A stretch of DNA of 64,000 nt from Phragmites australis (GCF_958298935.1 NC_084932.1:16905501-16969500); one strand, 5' to 3'. Positions 11,073 through 23,100 are shown, counted from the stretch's first letter. Notes: generated by a model from the letters alone, not told the origin. Program-made: numbers and translations.

Positions 11073-11224
11073 GGAGAGGGGGAGCGAACCGTTGCCCCCA
11101 TGCCATTCTTGCGATCGCCACCTCCTGTCTTCTTCTTCTTCCTTGCGCACCGGGAGCTCTCGCCCTCTTCAGCTCGCAGCACACCCTTTTTCTCAACCCC
11201 TCCAGCACACTCCCCACCCAAAAA

Positions 11225-11818
11225 ATGCTGAGGGCAGGGAGCAGCCGCCGGGACATGTTGAGCTCCGACAGCGTTCTGCCGAAGTCCCACATTGTGAACG
11301 AGGAGGGGGCAGAGATGGTCCGCAAGCTGATGGTGCCCGCCGGCCACCGGGAGGCGTTGGTGGTGACGCCAGAGAACTTTTCGCCCTCCACGTGCCGGTC
11401 GGAGCGGATCGTCATCTTCATGTCCTTCGTTGTCACCGGACTGGTGCCGCCATTTTTGACATTCTTCCTCCAAGTGCTGGATACATTCGGCATCCAGCTG
11501 GCCCACCTGAGTCCGAACTCGGTGGTGATCCTGGCGATCTTCGTGCACTTCTGCGAGATGTTCGTGGGAGTGCCGACGTCGATCGCTCTATTCTGGCATT
11601 CCTTCGTCCTCCGAGCGGCCGGGAAGAGGAAAGGATCCGATGAGGTGGAGGTGGTCGGCTGCTGCAACTTCCGCCTGTGGAGGGGCTCGGTGAACTCTAC
11701 ATCCCGCAAGTGCTGCACAGCAAATAGGAGGACTGGCGCCGAGACTGGGTCTACATCGACGTCAGCCCTCATGACCGCCTCATGTTGCCCCAAACGCTGG
11801 CGGAACCCCACAAGCTGA
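11225..11818 (+). pseudogene. Antisense gene of the Tat element, N-terminal part (Transposase_28-type domain)
   Basis: Residues about 1-150 read SRIVNEEG-like sequence (here KSHIVNEEGAEMVRKLMVPA) and then PFLTFFLQVLDTFGIQLAHL, LSPNSVVILAIFVHFCEMFV and GVPTSIALFWHSFVL. This fits the domain Pfam calls Transposase_28 (putative gypsy-type transposon), a protein of unknown function encoded opposite to gag-pol in grass Tat elements. After about residue 165 this frame goes wrong and the protein continues in another frame from about 11750. It is preceded by a TATA box at 11065. Confidence 0.75.
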
Positions 11819-12441
11819 CCTGGGAGGTGGCCCCAGCAGAGGATGAGCGCCTGCACCTGGTGCTGAACTGCATCGACGACCTGCGCCGGGTGGGGCTGAC
11901 TTCATTGATGGTGGTCGCTGACTCCCTGCGTCGCCGTTTGGCTCCCTTGCGGGAGCGTGCCCACGCTGCCTGGATGTACACCGGCTCGGGCGACCTGACG
12001 AGGACCCACATCGGCCCGGACGGGGACCTCAACGAGGTGGCGCTGGTGACCCTGCTGAAGGTGGTGATCGTCATCGACGACCTCGCCCGGGCGGTCCTGC
12101 CCCGAGAGGAGCTAGCGCTCTGCGCGGATCCGGGCTGGGCGGCACTGCAAGCGTCCATGCCGGAGTTCGATGCCCAAGGGATGGTGGATCGTCCAGGGCG
12201 TCGGAACCCCGGGACCATACAGATCCCCAGGGTGGATGACAACGGAGGGCGGGGCGCCTCCGCCAAGGGTGGCAGTCCAGCGGCCCGAGGAGACATCGGG
12301 AAGCGTCCCCTGGCATACGTCCCTCAGCCGTCTTCATCATCGTTGCTCGAGCTGCTTACAGTTGTAGCAGATCTTGCTGGGGTCTGGTGTCTTCAAAGTT
12401 CCTTTCTGTCGCAGGTTTTCACACTATCATGGTTGCGGTAA
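11740..12441 (+). pseudogene. Antisense gene of the Tat element, middle part
   Basis: Continues the gene at 11225 after a frameshift. It contains LPQTLAEPHKLTWEVAPAED, RLHLVLNCIDDLRRVGLTSL, AHAAWMYTGSGDLTRTHIGP and LARAVLPREELALC, which fit the conserved middle of the antisense protein. The last 40 or so codons before the stop at 12441 look like run-on into the nested element. The rest of the gene resumes at about 18358, so about 5.9 kb of foreign DNA splits it. Confidence 0.7.
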
Positions 12442-13378
12442 ACTAGATTTGCTTGGTTAGAGGTGGATCATGGGGCTTCATTCTGCATGGAATGTTGATC
12501 TTCTAGCTTTCATCTCTTGTAACTAGCCGTATGGCATTGACCGAGTTTAGATTTCCTCTTCTTGGTGTTTCAGTGGTCTTGGTCAATATTTTCTATATCA
12601 AGAGCTTGACTGATGTTACTGAGTCCTTGAGCAATAGTTTGCTTCAGTTGGATTTGGTTAGCCATTATTGCGAGAAGATTTCCAGCAATAGGTGCTAGTG
12701 ACATGCGATGTTCATTCTTATTGTCCTAATTTCCTTGTTCCATACTCAATTCATGTCCTTTAGGGACTTTCTGTATTTCTGGATTGCTTTCATTGTCATG
12801 AGCGTCTTCTTCAGTTGGTTTGACATTGTCGCCTGTCTGATTGTTGTTGTTTGGAACAGACTTTGTAGATGGAATGCTTATAGCTTTCTGTCTTGCGACT
12901 TGGGTTTTAAGCTCCAGGTGCTAATCATCTTCGATTGTTTTCTTTAACAAGATATCCGATAGCCTCTTGTTCTTCAGGGTAGGGTAGAAAGCATAAGATG
13001 AGTTCAGATTCAATTTTGGTAGATGTGTAACAAAAACACACAACCAAGAAAACACGCAATGAACAACCAACAAGAATCAGCACTACAACGCGAACACTCA
13101 CAATTAATTTTCCGTTACTACAATACGATAGAAAATAGGGATTAGGCTTCACGCTTGACACAACTCCTTGTGTAAGCCTTAATCTTGTCAGTGTTCTCCA
13201 CGTTAAGTTTGAAGAAAAGGTGGGTAAAGAGGAATCAACAAGTTTTGCAACAGAGGGCCAAGGTAAGGTAAGATCAATAAGATGTAGATAGAGCAAAGAA
13301 AAGTTTTCCTTTCAATATTTTGTATAAAACTAAAATATAAATAACGTCCATGCTAAGGTTACGACCTACAGCCAAGTA
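12440..13378 (-). pseudogene. Leader and gag N-terminus remnant of the truncated long-LTR element
   Basis: Minus-strand frames include SVPNNNNQTGDNVKPTEEDA and ANQIQLKQTIAQGLSNISQA, both hydrophilic and gag-like, separated by stops. They lie at the right distance after the primer-binding site for the gag start. No capsid or zinc knuckle remains. The join with the host gene is somewhere near 12400-12440 and could not be placed exactly. Confidence 0.45.
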
Positions 13379-13392
13379 TGGCTCTGATACCA
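13379..13392 (-). promoter_or_regulatory. Primer-binding site (initiator tRNA-Met) of the truncated element
   Basis: On the minus strand TGGTATCAGAGCCA lies four bases after the LTR end. It is complementary to the 3' end of plant initiator tRNA-Met and primes minus-strand DNA synthesis. Confidence 0.9.
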
Positions 13393-16369
13393 TGCCTGTC
13401 AGGACTCCGATCTTGGGTTCCCCTGTGCCTCCTGTATCAGTCCCTGGATCAAGTAGCTGATACGCACAGAATTCAACAGAATGATATCAAATACATACTT
13501 CGAATATAAATAAGTAAAATAAATACCTAAAAAGAGAAAAGATAGTCTGATGGACAAGGATCCACAGCAGACCAGCCAGGCAGAAGAGCCTACAGCGCAG
13601 CGGAGGGAAACGACGATGCAACCCAATGCCACAGGCAACTCAGGTGCGGACGCAACCTTAGACTTCTTCTCTTCGAATTCATCTGGGTTGAGGTTGATCT
13701 CCAACTCAACAATCTGAAAGCAACAAGACTGAGTACGGAAGGTACTCAACAAGTCCTATACTACTTCAAGGGTGTTGATAGATGTATAATGGATATTTCA
13801 AGGATAAGGCTTTACGGCATAGTTTTAAGCGTAAAGCAGGTTTTATGCAAATATCCAGTTATATTCTCCACTATTAAACTTTTTGAAATAAATGTAACAA
13901 AGCTTTTGAAAACAAAGGCAGGCATCTTCTGTTGGTACTGAGTATCACCTCAAGTGCCCAACGCATTAGAAGGCAACCTGATAACAAAGCTTTCAAAACG
14001 GTTTAGAAGTAAAACGGTCCAGGCATCTTCTGTTGGTACTGAGTATCACCTCAAGTCCCCAACGCATTAGAAGGTAACCTGATAACAAAGCTGTCGAAAT
14101 AGTTTTAAAACCAAAACCAGGGTAACAAGTTGTATCTGGGGTTTTTCAGTCCTGGGAGGGGCTATACCTCACTCCGCAGTCCCTTTTATCACATCTGGTG
14201 TACCTCTAGTACCACACAGCTTCTGGCGGAGTGCGCCAGGAACCACATCACACGGACATCTAGTCCACACACTCACGCATCAAGACACACGCAACCTGAG
14301 TCTAGTCAAGCGTGACCATACCTTCGCATGTCCATGACCGCGGACACGGCTATTCGAATAGGTTTACACTCTGCAGAGGTTGTACAGCTTTACCCATGCG
14401 ATATGCTCAGGCTCCATCCGTTGCAAGGGGAGGAGCGAATCATACCGAGACCTTTCCAACACCTTCCCTACCGGGCTTTTCCATGACGCACGTCAAGGAC
14501 CAGAGCTGTATGTTCCGAAGGCCAGCATCCCTTTTTAAGCCTAAGCCAGTACCTGAAACCTCCAAACAGCCGACAGGATAGTCACTTGACTGCTCGTTGC
14601 TCTCAGCCTCCTGGTATTATGCCCAACCCAGTCTGGTGAAGGGAGAAGTCAAGTCCTGCCCATACAGGACGCATGGTTGCACGGGGTGGCTAAGCATGAC
14701 GGCGCAAGACTCGGTCCTTAAGCGGCCGGGCTAGGCATCTTCCTGGGCAATGAATACCACCATGTAACTCAAGTCCCCAAGAGCATCCTCCTCGGAGGAC
14801 TACTTTACCTGCCCGCGCCAAAACAGTTTTCACCCATTTTTACACATCACCTTCCATATCCCACATGACATCAAGGATTTCTCGACCATCACAGAATTCA
14901 CAACCATCAAGGAATCATGGTATATGAGTTATTTTTGATAATAGTAAATCTTGTCTCCGAAGAGAAGTGTTTTAAAAGCAATATCTCCGAGAAGACGTAT
15001 TTTCAAAAGCGACATCTACGAGGAGATGTATTCAATCCTAAGCATGCTAGATATCAAGACGTCGTCCATCGTTAATATATTTAACAACAGGTATTCCTAG
15101 GGTGATATGTATTCTGGATGATGACATGTATGGCATGGCAGTGTTGATAGGGTTTACTACTACAAGTAGTTTGAAAGAAAATGCAATATATAGCACATGT
15201 GATAGTAAGTCCGATTTTAGTTGATCATATATATTATTCGAAAACATAGGTTCAATATGATCAAGGAAATAGGACTTGCCTTCTTGAAGGGTCAATTCAC
15301 GATTGGTCTTGTCTCTTGAGTTTCCTGGGGTTCTTCTTCATCGTTGGACCTTGCCTTCAGTTCCTTCCTCGCGTTCTTGCTTTGAACCTTGACTTCGAGT
15401 CTACTCATATTAACGATAAAAAGCGCACAACGACTAAGCAAATGAATACCAGAACAAAACGAAGGAATATCAAAGCGGAAGAAGAACAACTGAGGGAAAA
15501 CGAGAAAGCTAAACCTAGCGAAAAGACAATAGGCAACTCTAAGCAACACGAAACTAATACACAGAGAATAACAGGATAATCTAGCGAAGCTAGGCTAAGC
15601 TATTAACCTAGTTGTTTTATCAACTTAAGAGAAAACCTGAACAAATCACGATTAACTAGGTAAACTCTTATTAGATTAACTGTCGAAGGACGACAACTAG
15701 AGATTATGCGTGTAGGTCAGTGCACGTGTATCAACAAAACGTATGTGTAATACTTACGTTTATATGTATATGAACATGTATACATATATACATAAGTATA
15801 ACTCTAGACAATTATATATGCTTAAGTATAGAGATTAAATATTCTAATCTATAGCACTAAAACATGGTCGTTTAGCAACTAACCTTAATTATCTAGTATT
15901 GTTTAATTGCCACACTAATTAAGTTATACTCTAATGCTATCATAAAAGCATACAGGTAATTAAATAATTAGATTAATCTAAAAACTACCTTTAACTCATA
16001 TGATGATTAATCTACAGTTAAGTGAGATTAATATAAGCAACTTAAACATGATTATGTTTCAAACACATTTATGAAATTATCTAAACTCGACTTTATTTAT
16101 TAAAGAAGAAAATCTAAATCTAGATTAAACACGACGACACGAATTAAATACCGGATGAGAAAATAAACGAACTCCAAAATTTACAAGATTTGGCATGGAG
16201 GTAGATTATGATTTTAGAGGAATATTGGCGAAAGAATCGCCGAAATCGGAGTTGAATTGGAGGAGATATGGCTTTCGGAAGATTTACCGAAAAGATAAAT
16301 CTGGAAATTAAAAGGGAGACTATTCCGCGAACTCGGTCGGTGGGACTGTGGAACGGAGGAAGGTTGTGA

Positions 16370-17310
16370 GGTGGGTGTACCGTGGACCAGAGGAAGTGGG
16401 CTCAGCTCATGGGTCGTGGACCGGAAGGGTGGCTCGGTGGACGGTCCACCCTGGACCGTGGCCGGTGAACACGCCGGCCTGTGGGGCCCACACGGCAGGG
16501 GGGGAGGAGAAAGGATAAGGCCGGGTGGCCTTTTTGCCCGAGCGGCTCACGAGAGAGAGAGACCGGAGAAAGGAGAGAGAGAGAGGGGCGGCGGCGCTAC
16601 GCGGCAGCCCACGCAGTAGCTCGGCGACGGCGGTGGGGATGGCGCGGCGCGACGGCCATCAGCGCGGGCGGCACGGCCGAGAGAGAAGGAGTGGCGCCGG
16701 GAGAGGAGAGGGGAGCAGCCGGGGAGAGAGTAGAAGCCGACCGGAGAGGAGACGGAGGCGGCGGCGGAACTCGCCGGCGACGGCACACGACGGAGCTGCG
16801 CGGCACGCGTCGGTGGAGATGGTGGCGCCGGAGAGGGAGGAGGAGCCGGAGATGTGAGGCCGGCGGAGAGAGAAGACGCCGAGGGGTTGAGGCTGGAGCT
16901 CGCCGGACGGATGGTGGCCGGCCGAGGCAAAGTAGGCGGCGCCGGAGGAGATGGCGGCACACGCGGGAAACGCAAGAGCGCGGCACAGAGGGCGGCGGCT
17001 GTGCGCAGCGATGGCAGAACGACGGAGGCGCGACGAGGGAGGCGCGGGTCGGAGGCTCACCTAGGATGGCTGGTGATGCGGGTGGCGGCGCTGGCCGGAT
17101 GTGCTCAAGGCGGCCCATGGTGGCTCGACGCGAGCCGTTCTGGCCGGGGGAGCCGGTAGTAGCGCACGGAGGCAGCGCGTGCGGCCGGGACGGCACGAAT
17201 GCGGCGCACACACGGGCGAGACGGCAGCGTGGGGCAGCTCGGCGTATGCATGTCTGTGTGCTTGCTTGTGTGTATATATGCATGTGTATGAGGAAGAGGA
17301 GGCTTGCAGG
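16370..17310. other. GC-rich zone within the long LTR
   Basis: A sharp change to GC-rich, CpG-rich, arginine-codon-rich sequence. Open frames of 100-280 codons exist in many frames on both strands, which is expected from lack of stop codons in GC-rich DNA. Similar zones occur in the two related LTRs (55500-56340 and 61490-62000). It may be the transcription start and leader of the retroelement. Confidence 0.5.
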
Positions 17311-17479
17311 TGAAGCTTGAGAGGAGAAGAGCAACTGGCTTTTGGCTTGCTCGGTGGAGATCAGGGAGAGATGGCCGGTGCAGAGCATGGGCTGCTGATT
17401 TGGTCGGTGATCACACAGAGAGGACAGAGGGATGGGCTGAGAGAGAAGGAGAGATGAGAGAGAGACAACAGTGAGATGA

Positions 17480-18020
17480 GAGAAAGAGAGATATTTGTGT
17501 ATGAATATTGATTCAAATAAATATATTGAATTGCAAAAGATGTATTTGAATTTGTAAATGAAATGTGTGATAATTCAAATAGATGTATTTGAATTGAATT
17601 GAATTTGTAAGGATTCAAATTGAACAATGTGAATTGGTAATAGGATTTGGAAATATTCAAATTGAGATTGAATGATTCAATTTGAATGCAATCGAATCGA
17701 AATGGATTGGTGATAATTCAAAATTGAGTTCGAATTGAAAATGGATTTGAGATATATAGGATTAAACTCAAATAGGAGTATTCGAATCTAAGTTTGGCAT
17801 TAATTCAATAAGGGTATTTGAATTAGGAGAAAGGTTTGAACTGAAAACCACGGTATTTGAGAGAGGCTTGAATTCAAAGGAATTGAATTCAATTTGTATT
17901 TGAGCTGATAAGAATAAATATTGAGATTCGAATTTGAGAGACATTCAGTTCGAGTCGAACAAAATTAAATGGGGATAACTCAATTGAATAATTGAATTAT
18001 AGATTTGAGTTGGATTGGAA
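17480..18020. repeat. ATTTGAATT-rich simple zone in the long LTR
   Basis: Dozens of overlapping words of the type ATTTGAATT, TTCAAAT and AATTGAAT in about 540 bases. A shorter zone with the same words lies at 56400-56700 in the related LTR. No coding content. Confidence 0.7.
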
Positions 18021-18357
18021 GATCGATCTTTACGAATTGATTTGGATTAGGAAATTACCGAGAAGAACTAGAATAGATTCGAACTGAGAAGCATACAACA
18101 CTCGAATCGCCACACAAAGAACCATAAGAACAATAAACCAAAATGCATATGCTCAATTTATGCAACGATTAATTTAGAAATTAACTTAGTGATCTTTGGA
18201 ATACTTAGCCAAAATAATATATTTGAATATATACATACAAGTATATACATCAAATATATATATCCTTGATTTTATATTGGTTTAATAATTAGAAAAAGTT
18301 TTAATTTGGAGCGAATTTTGCTATATCTTTATATGCTAAAATTCAGGGTGTTACACC

Positions 18358-19629
18358 CAGCCTCCGGCCACCTTCTGGCCAGGCCTCGGAACCCCTCCCA
18401 GAGATGCTGGGAAGCGCCCGGGAGGTCATCAGGTGGCTTGAAGTGGTTGTGGCGGCAGAGCGGGCGGAACTCGAGAAGGAGCGCGTCGCCCTGGTTGATG
18501 AGAGGAGCCGGCTGGAGGAGGCTTGGAAAGTTTTGGAGACCCGCGTCGCCTCGGCCCGCGTGTCTTACGAGAAGTCCATGCGCGAGGTGGCCGAGGAGCG
18601 GGAGGCGCTGGAGGAGACACGCGATGAGGCCGTCACTGTGCAGGAGAAGGCCAGCCGCATGGAGCGGCTCGCAACCGAGCACGACCAGGCATCCCGGAGG
18701 CGGGCCGCAGAGCTGCTTGCTCGGGAGCGGCAGCTGGCGTCTCGGGAGGAGGCGGTTGGCAGAAGGGAGGAGGTCGTGCGGTTTGCCCAGGTGGACTTGG
18801 CCCGCCAGAATGACGAGCTCGAGCGTGGCCGTGCCGAAGTCGTCCACTGGGAGGAGGAGGTCGCGGTACACGAGACTGACGTTGAAATAACGGCGGTGGC
18901 CCTTGATGCTAGGGAGGAGCAGATCACGCGGCACGAGGCAGATGCCGCCTTGGCATCATCGGCTCTCACCGCTCGGAAGATGCTGGTTGCCAAGCGGGAG
19001 GCCGATCTGGCCGCCCGAGAGCAGGCCGTCGAGGCCCGGGCCGAGCAGCTGCAGCGAGCTCAGACCGAGGCGGCTGCCGAATGCTGGGAGATCCCGACCG
19101 CGAGGGGCATCCCTGCCAGTGCCGCTGATGGCACCAGTCTCGAGGACAGGCTCAAGAATGCACAGGACGAGCTCGAGACCGTCATCGCCGAGCGGACTAA
19201 CGTGAAGCTGATGATGCGGGACGTGCTTCAGCAGGCACGCAACTCCATGAAGGCGGTCGGGCTCGAGCACGTGCACGTGGGCGAGCAGTAGCTGGACAAG
19301 GAGATGATGGGCCACATCGCCCTCGGGTTTGCAGAGATCGCCCGACGCCTCGAGGACCTTCCAGACGTCGTGCAGGAGCTGGCGACCCGGAGGGGCGTGC
19401 TCTGGCCCAAGGAGTGGCCGAGCACGTTCTCGCCTGCTATCGCAGCCGAGACCCTGCCTTCCCGCTGGAGCTAGCTCGACAGGGTGTGCTCGAGGCAGAG
19501 GATGCTGCCGCCCGGGAAGCTGTCTACGACGTTGCCGCCGAGGTGGCGACGTGTTTTTTGTGGGAGCCAGAGCCGGAACCGAGCAGCGACGTGTCCTCGC
19601 CTCCGCCTGAGCCTGTAGGTAGTTAGGTT
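18358..19629 (+). pseudogene. Antisense gene of the Tat element, C-terminal coiled-coil part
   Basis: An open frame (first Met at 18404, readable from 18358) gives 295 residues almost entirely of Glu/Arg/Ala-rich heptads, for example AELEKERVALVDERSRLEEA and TARKMLVAKREADLAAREQA. This indicates a long coiled coil. A TAG at 19289-19291 interrupts it. The same frame continues as LDKEMMGHIALGFAEIARRL to about 19471, and a +1 shift leads to an acidic tail EPEPEPSSDVSSPPPEPVGS ending at 19626. The coil is the usual C-terminal half of the antisense protein whose N-terminal half is at 11225-12441. The protein probably self-associates. Its role is unknown. Confidence 0.75.
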
Positions 19630-21240
19630 TTTTGTTTTAGGAATGTTGTAAATATGGTAGTGATCCCCTCTAGAATGGTTCCTTTGAATTTAACAGAAGC
19701 CTTTCTTTGGGATCGAAAACTCCACTGTGTTTGTCTTTATATTGTTTGTTTTTTGCTTGAGGTCCCGAGAGGTAGTAGCCAAACCGAGCCCGTCCTTCTT
19801 ACCCCGAGAGTTAGGTTGCCCCGACCACTCATCGTACGAGTAGTGGGACCACACGAGCGTCCAGCCCCCAAGCCCTCGTGAGTCCGCAGCTACTAAGTCA
19901 AAGAGACACAGACATGAACTTCCTTGCTCGGGAGATAAGTCCATCCAGCACGGTGCACGCCACGACCAGTGAACACTTTCCACCCTACGACCTCCCAAAC
20001 AAGCAGACCAGAGACACGTGCGGGAAGAAACGCGACCAAGAGTCCCCACGGTTTGGTGGTGTCCGGGGTAGGACTGACCAGACCGAGCATCGACAGCCCG
20101 CCCCTAGGGTCTAGGCGGTCCCGACCACTCTTTGTTCAATCGGTAGGATTACCCGAGAACCCAGAGGCTCGGTAGTGCCCGGGGTATTGCCAAGCCAGCC
20201 GAACACCACGGCCACCATAAAGGACCTCGGTCAGCCACCGCCGCCTATACGGTACATCGACCACTGTCTGTTTTTGTCGTTCCGGAAAAGCGAACATGTG
20301 GGCAGGGTTTTACGCGCGAGGAGACCATCTCGCCGAACAGATTAGCATGCGAGGGTCCCGAGGATAACTCGGGAACAATAGTTTATTGCGTATGTATGAA
20401 AGGAAATTCATATAACTTTAGATACTCACCGGGCAGCTGTCAGCCTTTCGGCCAACCGATCCAGGAGGGGGTAGATGCCCCGAGCTCGGGGCGCCCGGGA
20501 ACGTTGGTTCCCTCGTAAGGAGCGCCCGAGCACTGGAAAGCAGGTGAGAGAACCAGGGGCTAGGCGGTCCCAACCACTCATGTTTGAGCGGTAGGATTAC
20601 CCGAGGACCCCGTTGGTTCGAGTAGCGCCCTGGGCACTGAGGCCTTTTCGATCGGGCTACTTGGTTTTTGATCATTGATCTATAAACTTAAGAAAAAGAA
20701 AAAGACTCTTTGCTTGGTGCGCTCTGTTAGTGCGGTACTTATTATAGACTGCTCTCGTTTTTGACCCGAGACCTCTCGAATACCCGGACCGGCGAAGTGT
20801 ACAGACAGAGGCATAACCAATAGTTCCAATTGTTTGGTGGTGCCCAGGGCAGGACTGACCACGCCGAGCACCGACAGCCCACCCCTGGGGTCTAGGCGGT
20901 TCCTCTTTGCTCAAGCGGTAGGATTACCCGAGAACCCCAGAGGCTCGGTAGTGCTCGGGGCACTGCCATGTAGTCAGACACCACAGCCTACCACAACAGA
21001 CTTAAGTCAGCAACTACTGCCTGTGCGCATACTGATCAGGATCCGTTTTTATCAACGGGAAAAATTAGAGAGCGTGTTTTCTCGTACAAATCGAGCATCT
21101 TACCAAACAGATTAAACATATGGATTCCAGAGAAAAAACTTAGAATAAGAGTGTATATTGACAATTTGTACAGAAGTGGTAACTTACATGGTTGGTGGCA
21201 TCCCCCGGCCAACTTGGGCAGGGGGACCTCTAGCCTGGTT
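19630..21240. other. Non-coding zone between the antisense gene and pol, with internal direct repeats
   Basis: Three related blocks lie here in direct orientation: 20052-20222, 20558-20645 and 20835-20999. They share GCGGTAGGATTACCCGAG, AGAACCC, GAGGCTCGGTAGTGC and CTAGGCGGT. A weaker copy is at about 19790-19870. Convergent transcription of gag-pol (minus) and the antisense gene (plus) would end in this zone. Confidence 0.65.
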
Positions 21241-22560
21241 GGCCCGAGCAGGAACATGTCCACTAGGGATAAAATTTGCACAGATGCTCAATGTTCCACG
21301 CGTTTGGGAGAGGCTGCCCGTCCTCTGTGGCCAGCCGAAACGAGCCTTGTCGTGGGACACCGGTCATGATGAAGGGGCCTTCTGACATGGGGGATGTTTA
21401 TTCTTTCCTTCGCGCGTTTGGGTGTGTCGGAGAACTAGATCCCCAACCTCGAGTGGCTAGGCCGGGATGTGGCGCTGATGATATCTCTGCAGGCTCTGCT
21501 GGTATCTGGTTGCTCGAACGGCAGCTCATCACCGACGCTCCTCCAAGTACTCGACGTCGTCGCGTCTTCACTGTTCCTGTTTGCCTTCTGAGTATGCATT
21601 CACCCGAGGGGAGCCGAGAGTGAGCTCAGAGGGGAGGACCACCTCGGCACTGTACACGAGGAAGAACAGAGTCTCCCTGGTGGCGCGGCTTGGCATGGTC
21701 CGGTTGACCCATAACACAGCAGGTAGCTCATAGATCCACCCTTTCCCGTGCTTTGCGAGCATGTTGTAGGTCCGGGTGTTGAGGCCCTTCAGTATCTCAG
21801 CATTTACACGCTTGACCTGCCTATTGCTCCGAGGATGAGAGACAGAGGCGAAGTAGAGCTTGATGCTGAGGTCCTCGCAGTAGTCCCCGAACAAGGTACT
21901 TGTGAACTGGGTGCCATTGTCGGTGATGATCTTGTTCGGGACACTGAAGCGACTTGTGATACCGCGGATGAATTGAAGTGTCGTGTTCTTGGTAACCTTG
22001 ATAACTGGGACCGCCTCCGGCCACTTGGTGAACTTGTCGATGGTGACGAAGAGGTACTCATAGCCCGCGATTGCTTGGGGGAATGGACCCAAGATGTCCA
22101 GCCCCTAGACCGCGAAGGGCCATGATAGGGGATGGTATGAAGAGCCTGAGCTGGCTGGTGAATTTGCTTTGCGTGGAACTGGCATGCCCTGCCGCGCCGA
22201 ACCAACTCAGAAGCGTCCTGGAGAGCTGTAGGCCAGTAGAAGCCATGCCGAAAGGCCTTCCCGACCAGCGTGCGGAACGATGCATGGCCACCACACTCGC
22301 CCTCGTGGATCTCAGTATGGAGCTCACTGCCTTCTGCTCGAGTGATGCATTTCAGGAGGACACAGTCCGTGCCGCGCTGGTAGAGATCCCCATCTACTAT
22401 GGCATAGCGTTTTGACTGCCGTGCAATCCTCTCCGCAAAGGCATCATCCCCAGGAAGGATGTTTTCTTTCAAGTACCCTCGGATCTCGTCGATCCACGAG
22501 GCATCTTGAGAACCACCGGCAAGTGCAGCGCACTCACCGGGCGGCGGCACCCTGACGGGA
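21240..22560 (-). pseudogene. Integrase of the Tat gypsy element
   Basis: An N-terminal zinc-binding segment (IHEGECGGHASF, then RGRACQFHAKQIH) lies at about 22350-22160, with the first Cys of the CxxC pair apparently replaced by Gly. After a frameshift near 22090 the catalytic core follows (FVTIDKFTKWPEAVPV, IITDNGTQF, then the region of the third acidic residue). The C-terminal part at about 21400-21240 is again shifted (LATEDGQPLPNAWNIEHLC). Integrase joins retroelement DNA to the host chromosome. Frameshifts and the zinc-site change make it inactive. Confidence 0.85.
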
Positions 22561-22659
22561 CCTCCCATTGAGGGTGCTGCCTGGGTTCCCTCAACTAGGC
22601 TCATGGGTTCCCCTTCATCCTGGTCGGCAGGCAGGACGGATGGCCATGTGAGCCTTTCT

Positions 22660-23100
22660 TCAAAGGCTCCGGCTAGGACGAGTGCCCGGGCAGAGGCCAG
22701 GCGGGAGAGGTCATCGGCCAGAGCGTTGTTGCGGCAAGGTATATGCCGCAGCTCCAGGCCGTCAAAGTTCCTCTCCAACCTCCTGACTTCCGCCACGTAC
22801 GCCGCCATCTGAGGTTCAGCGCACTAGTATTCCTTGGAAACTTGGTTGACCACCAGCTAGGAGCCTCCCTTGACCAGAAGCCGTCGGATCCTGAGACCCA
22901 CCGCTGCCCGGAGGCCAGCAATGAGGCCCTCATATTCTGCCATGTTGTTGGTTGCTCCAAAATGCAGCTGCACGACGTACTGGAGTACTTCACCCATTGG
23001 GCAGGTGAGCACCACTCCAGCCCCCGCGCCTTTCAGCATGAGGGAGCCGTCAAAGTGCATGACCTAGTACCCTGGCCCGTTTTGTCCGGGGTACATGGAG
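22660..23100 (-). pseudogene. Second (archaeal-type) RNase H of the Tat element
   Basis: Reads MHFDGSLMLKGAGAGVVLTC, ATNNMAEYEGLIAGLRAAV and, further on, RHIPCRNNALADDLSRLAS. These carry the Asp, Glu and final Asp expected of RNase H. The middle catalytic motif, normally GDS before Q, is GGS followed by a stop, so one catalytic Asp is lost. An additional RNase H after the normal one is characteristic of the plant Tat lineage. Confidence 0.8.

Larger units (their letters stand above)
12440..18355 (-). mobile_element. Truncated long-LTR gypsy retrotransposon nested in the Tat element
   Basis: A complete LTR (13397-18355, 4959 bp) is followed on the minus strand by a primer-binding site matching initiator-methionine tRNA (13379-13392). 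About 950 bases of leader and gag remnant come next, and then the element stops. No second LTR is present, so it was truncated by deletion or recombination. Very long LTRs with this primer site are usual in Tekay/Del-type chromoviruses. That assignment is inferred, because no pol survives. Confidence 0.7.
13397..18355 (-). repeat. 4.96-kb LTR of the truncated element
   Basis: On the minus strand it runs from TGTAACACCCTGAATTTT to GGAGTCCTGACA. Three zones are visible. There is an AT-rich zone full of ATTTGAATT-like words (about 17480-18020), a very GC-rich zone (16370-17310), and a mixed zone with a short duplicated block (about 13920-14100, where GGTACTGAGTATCACCTCAA occurs twice about 110 bases apart). 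Parts resemble the LTRs at 53422-56776 and about 59562-62514, so the three belong to related families. Long open frames in the GC-rich zone occur on both strands and are not genes. Confidence 0.8.

Noticed and set aside
10849..11856. 335-codon minus-strand frame opposite the antisense gene
   Set aside because: Complement of the Transposase_28-type coding region. No domain, and the opposite strand has the recognised protein.
16371..17388. Long open frames of 100-280 codons in five or six frames
   Set aside because: GC-rich, stop-poor zone of an LTR. Frames on both strands are equally open, arginine/proline-rich and unlike any family.
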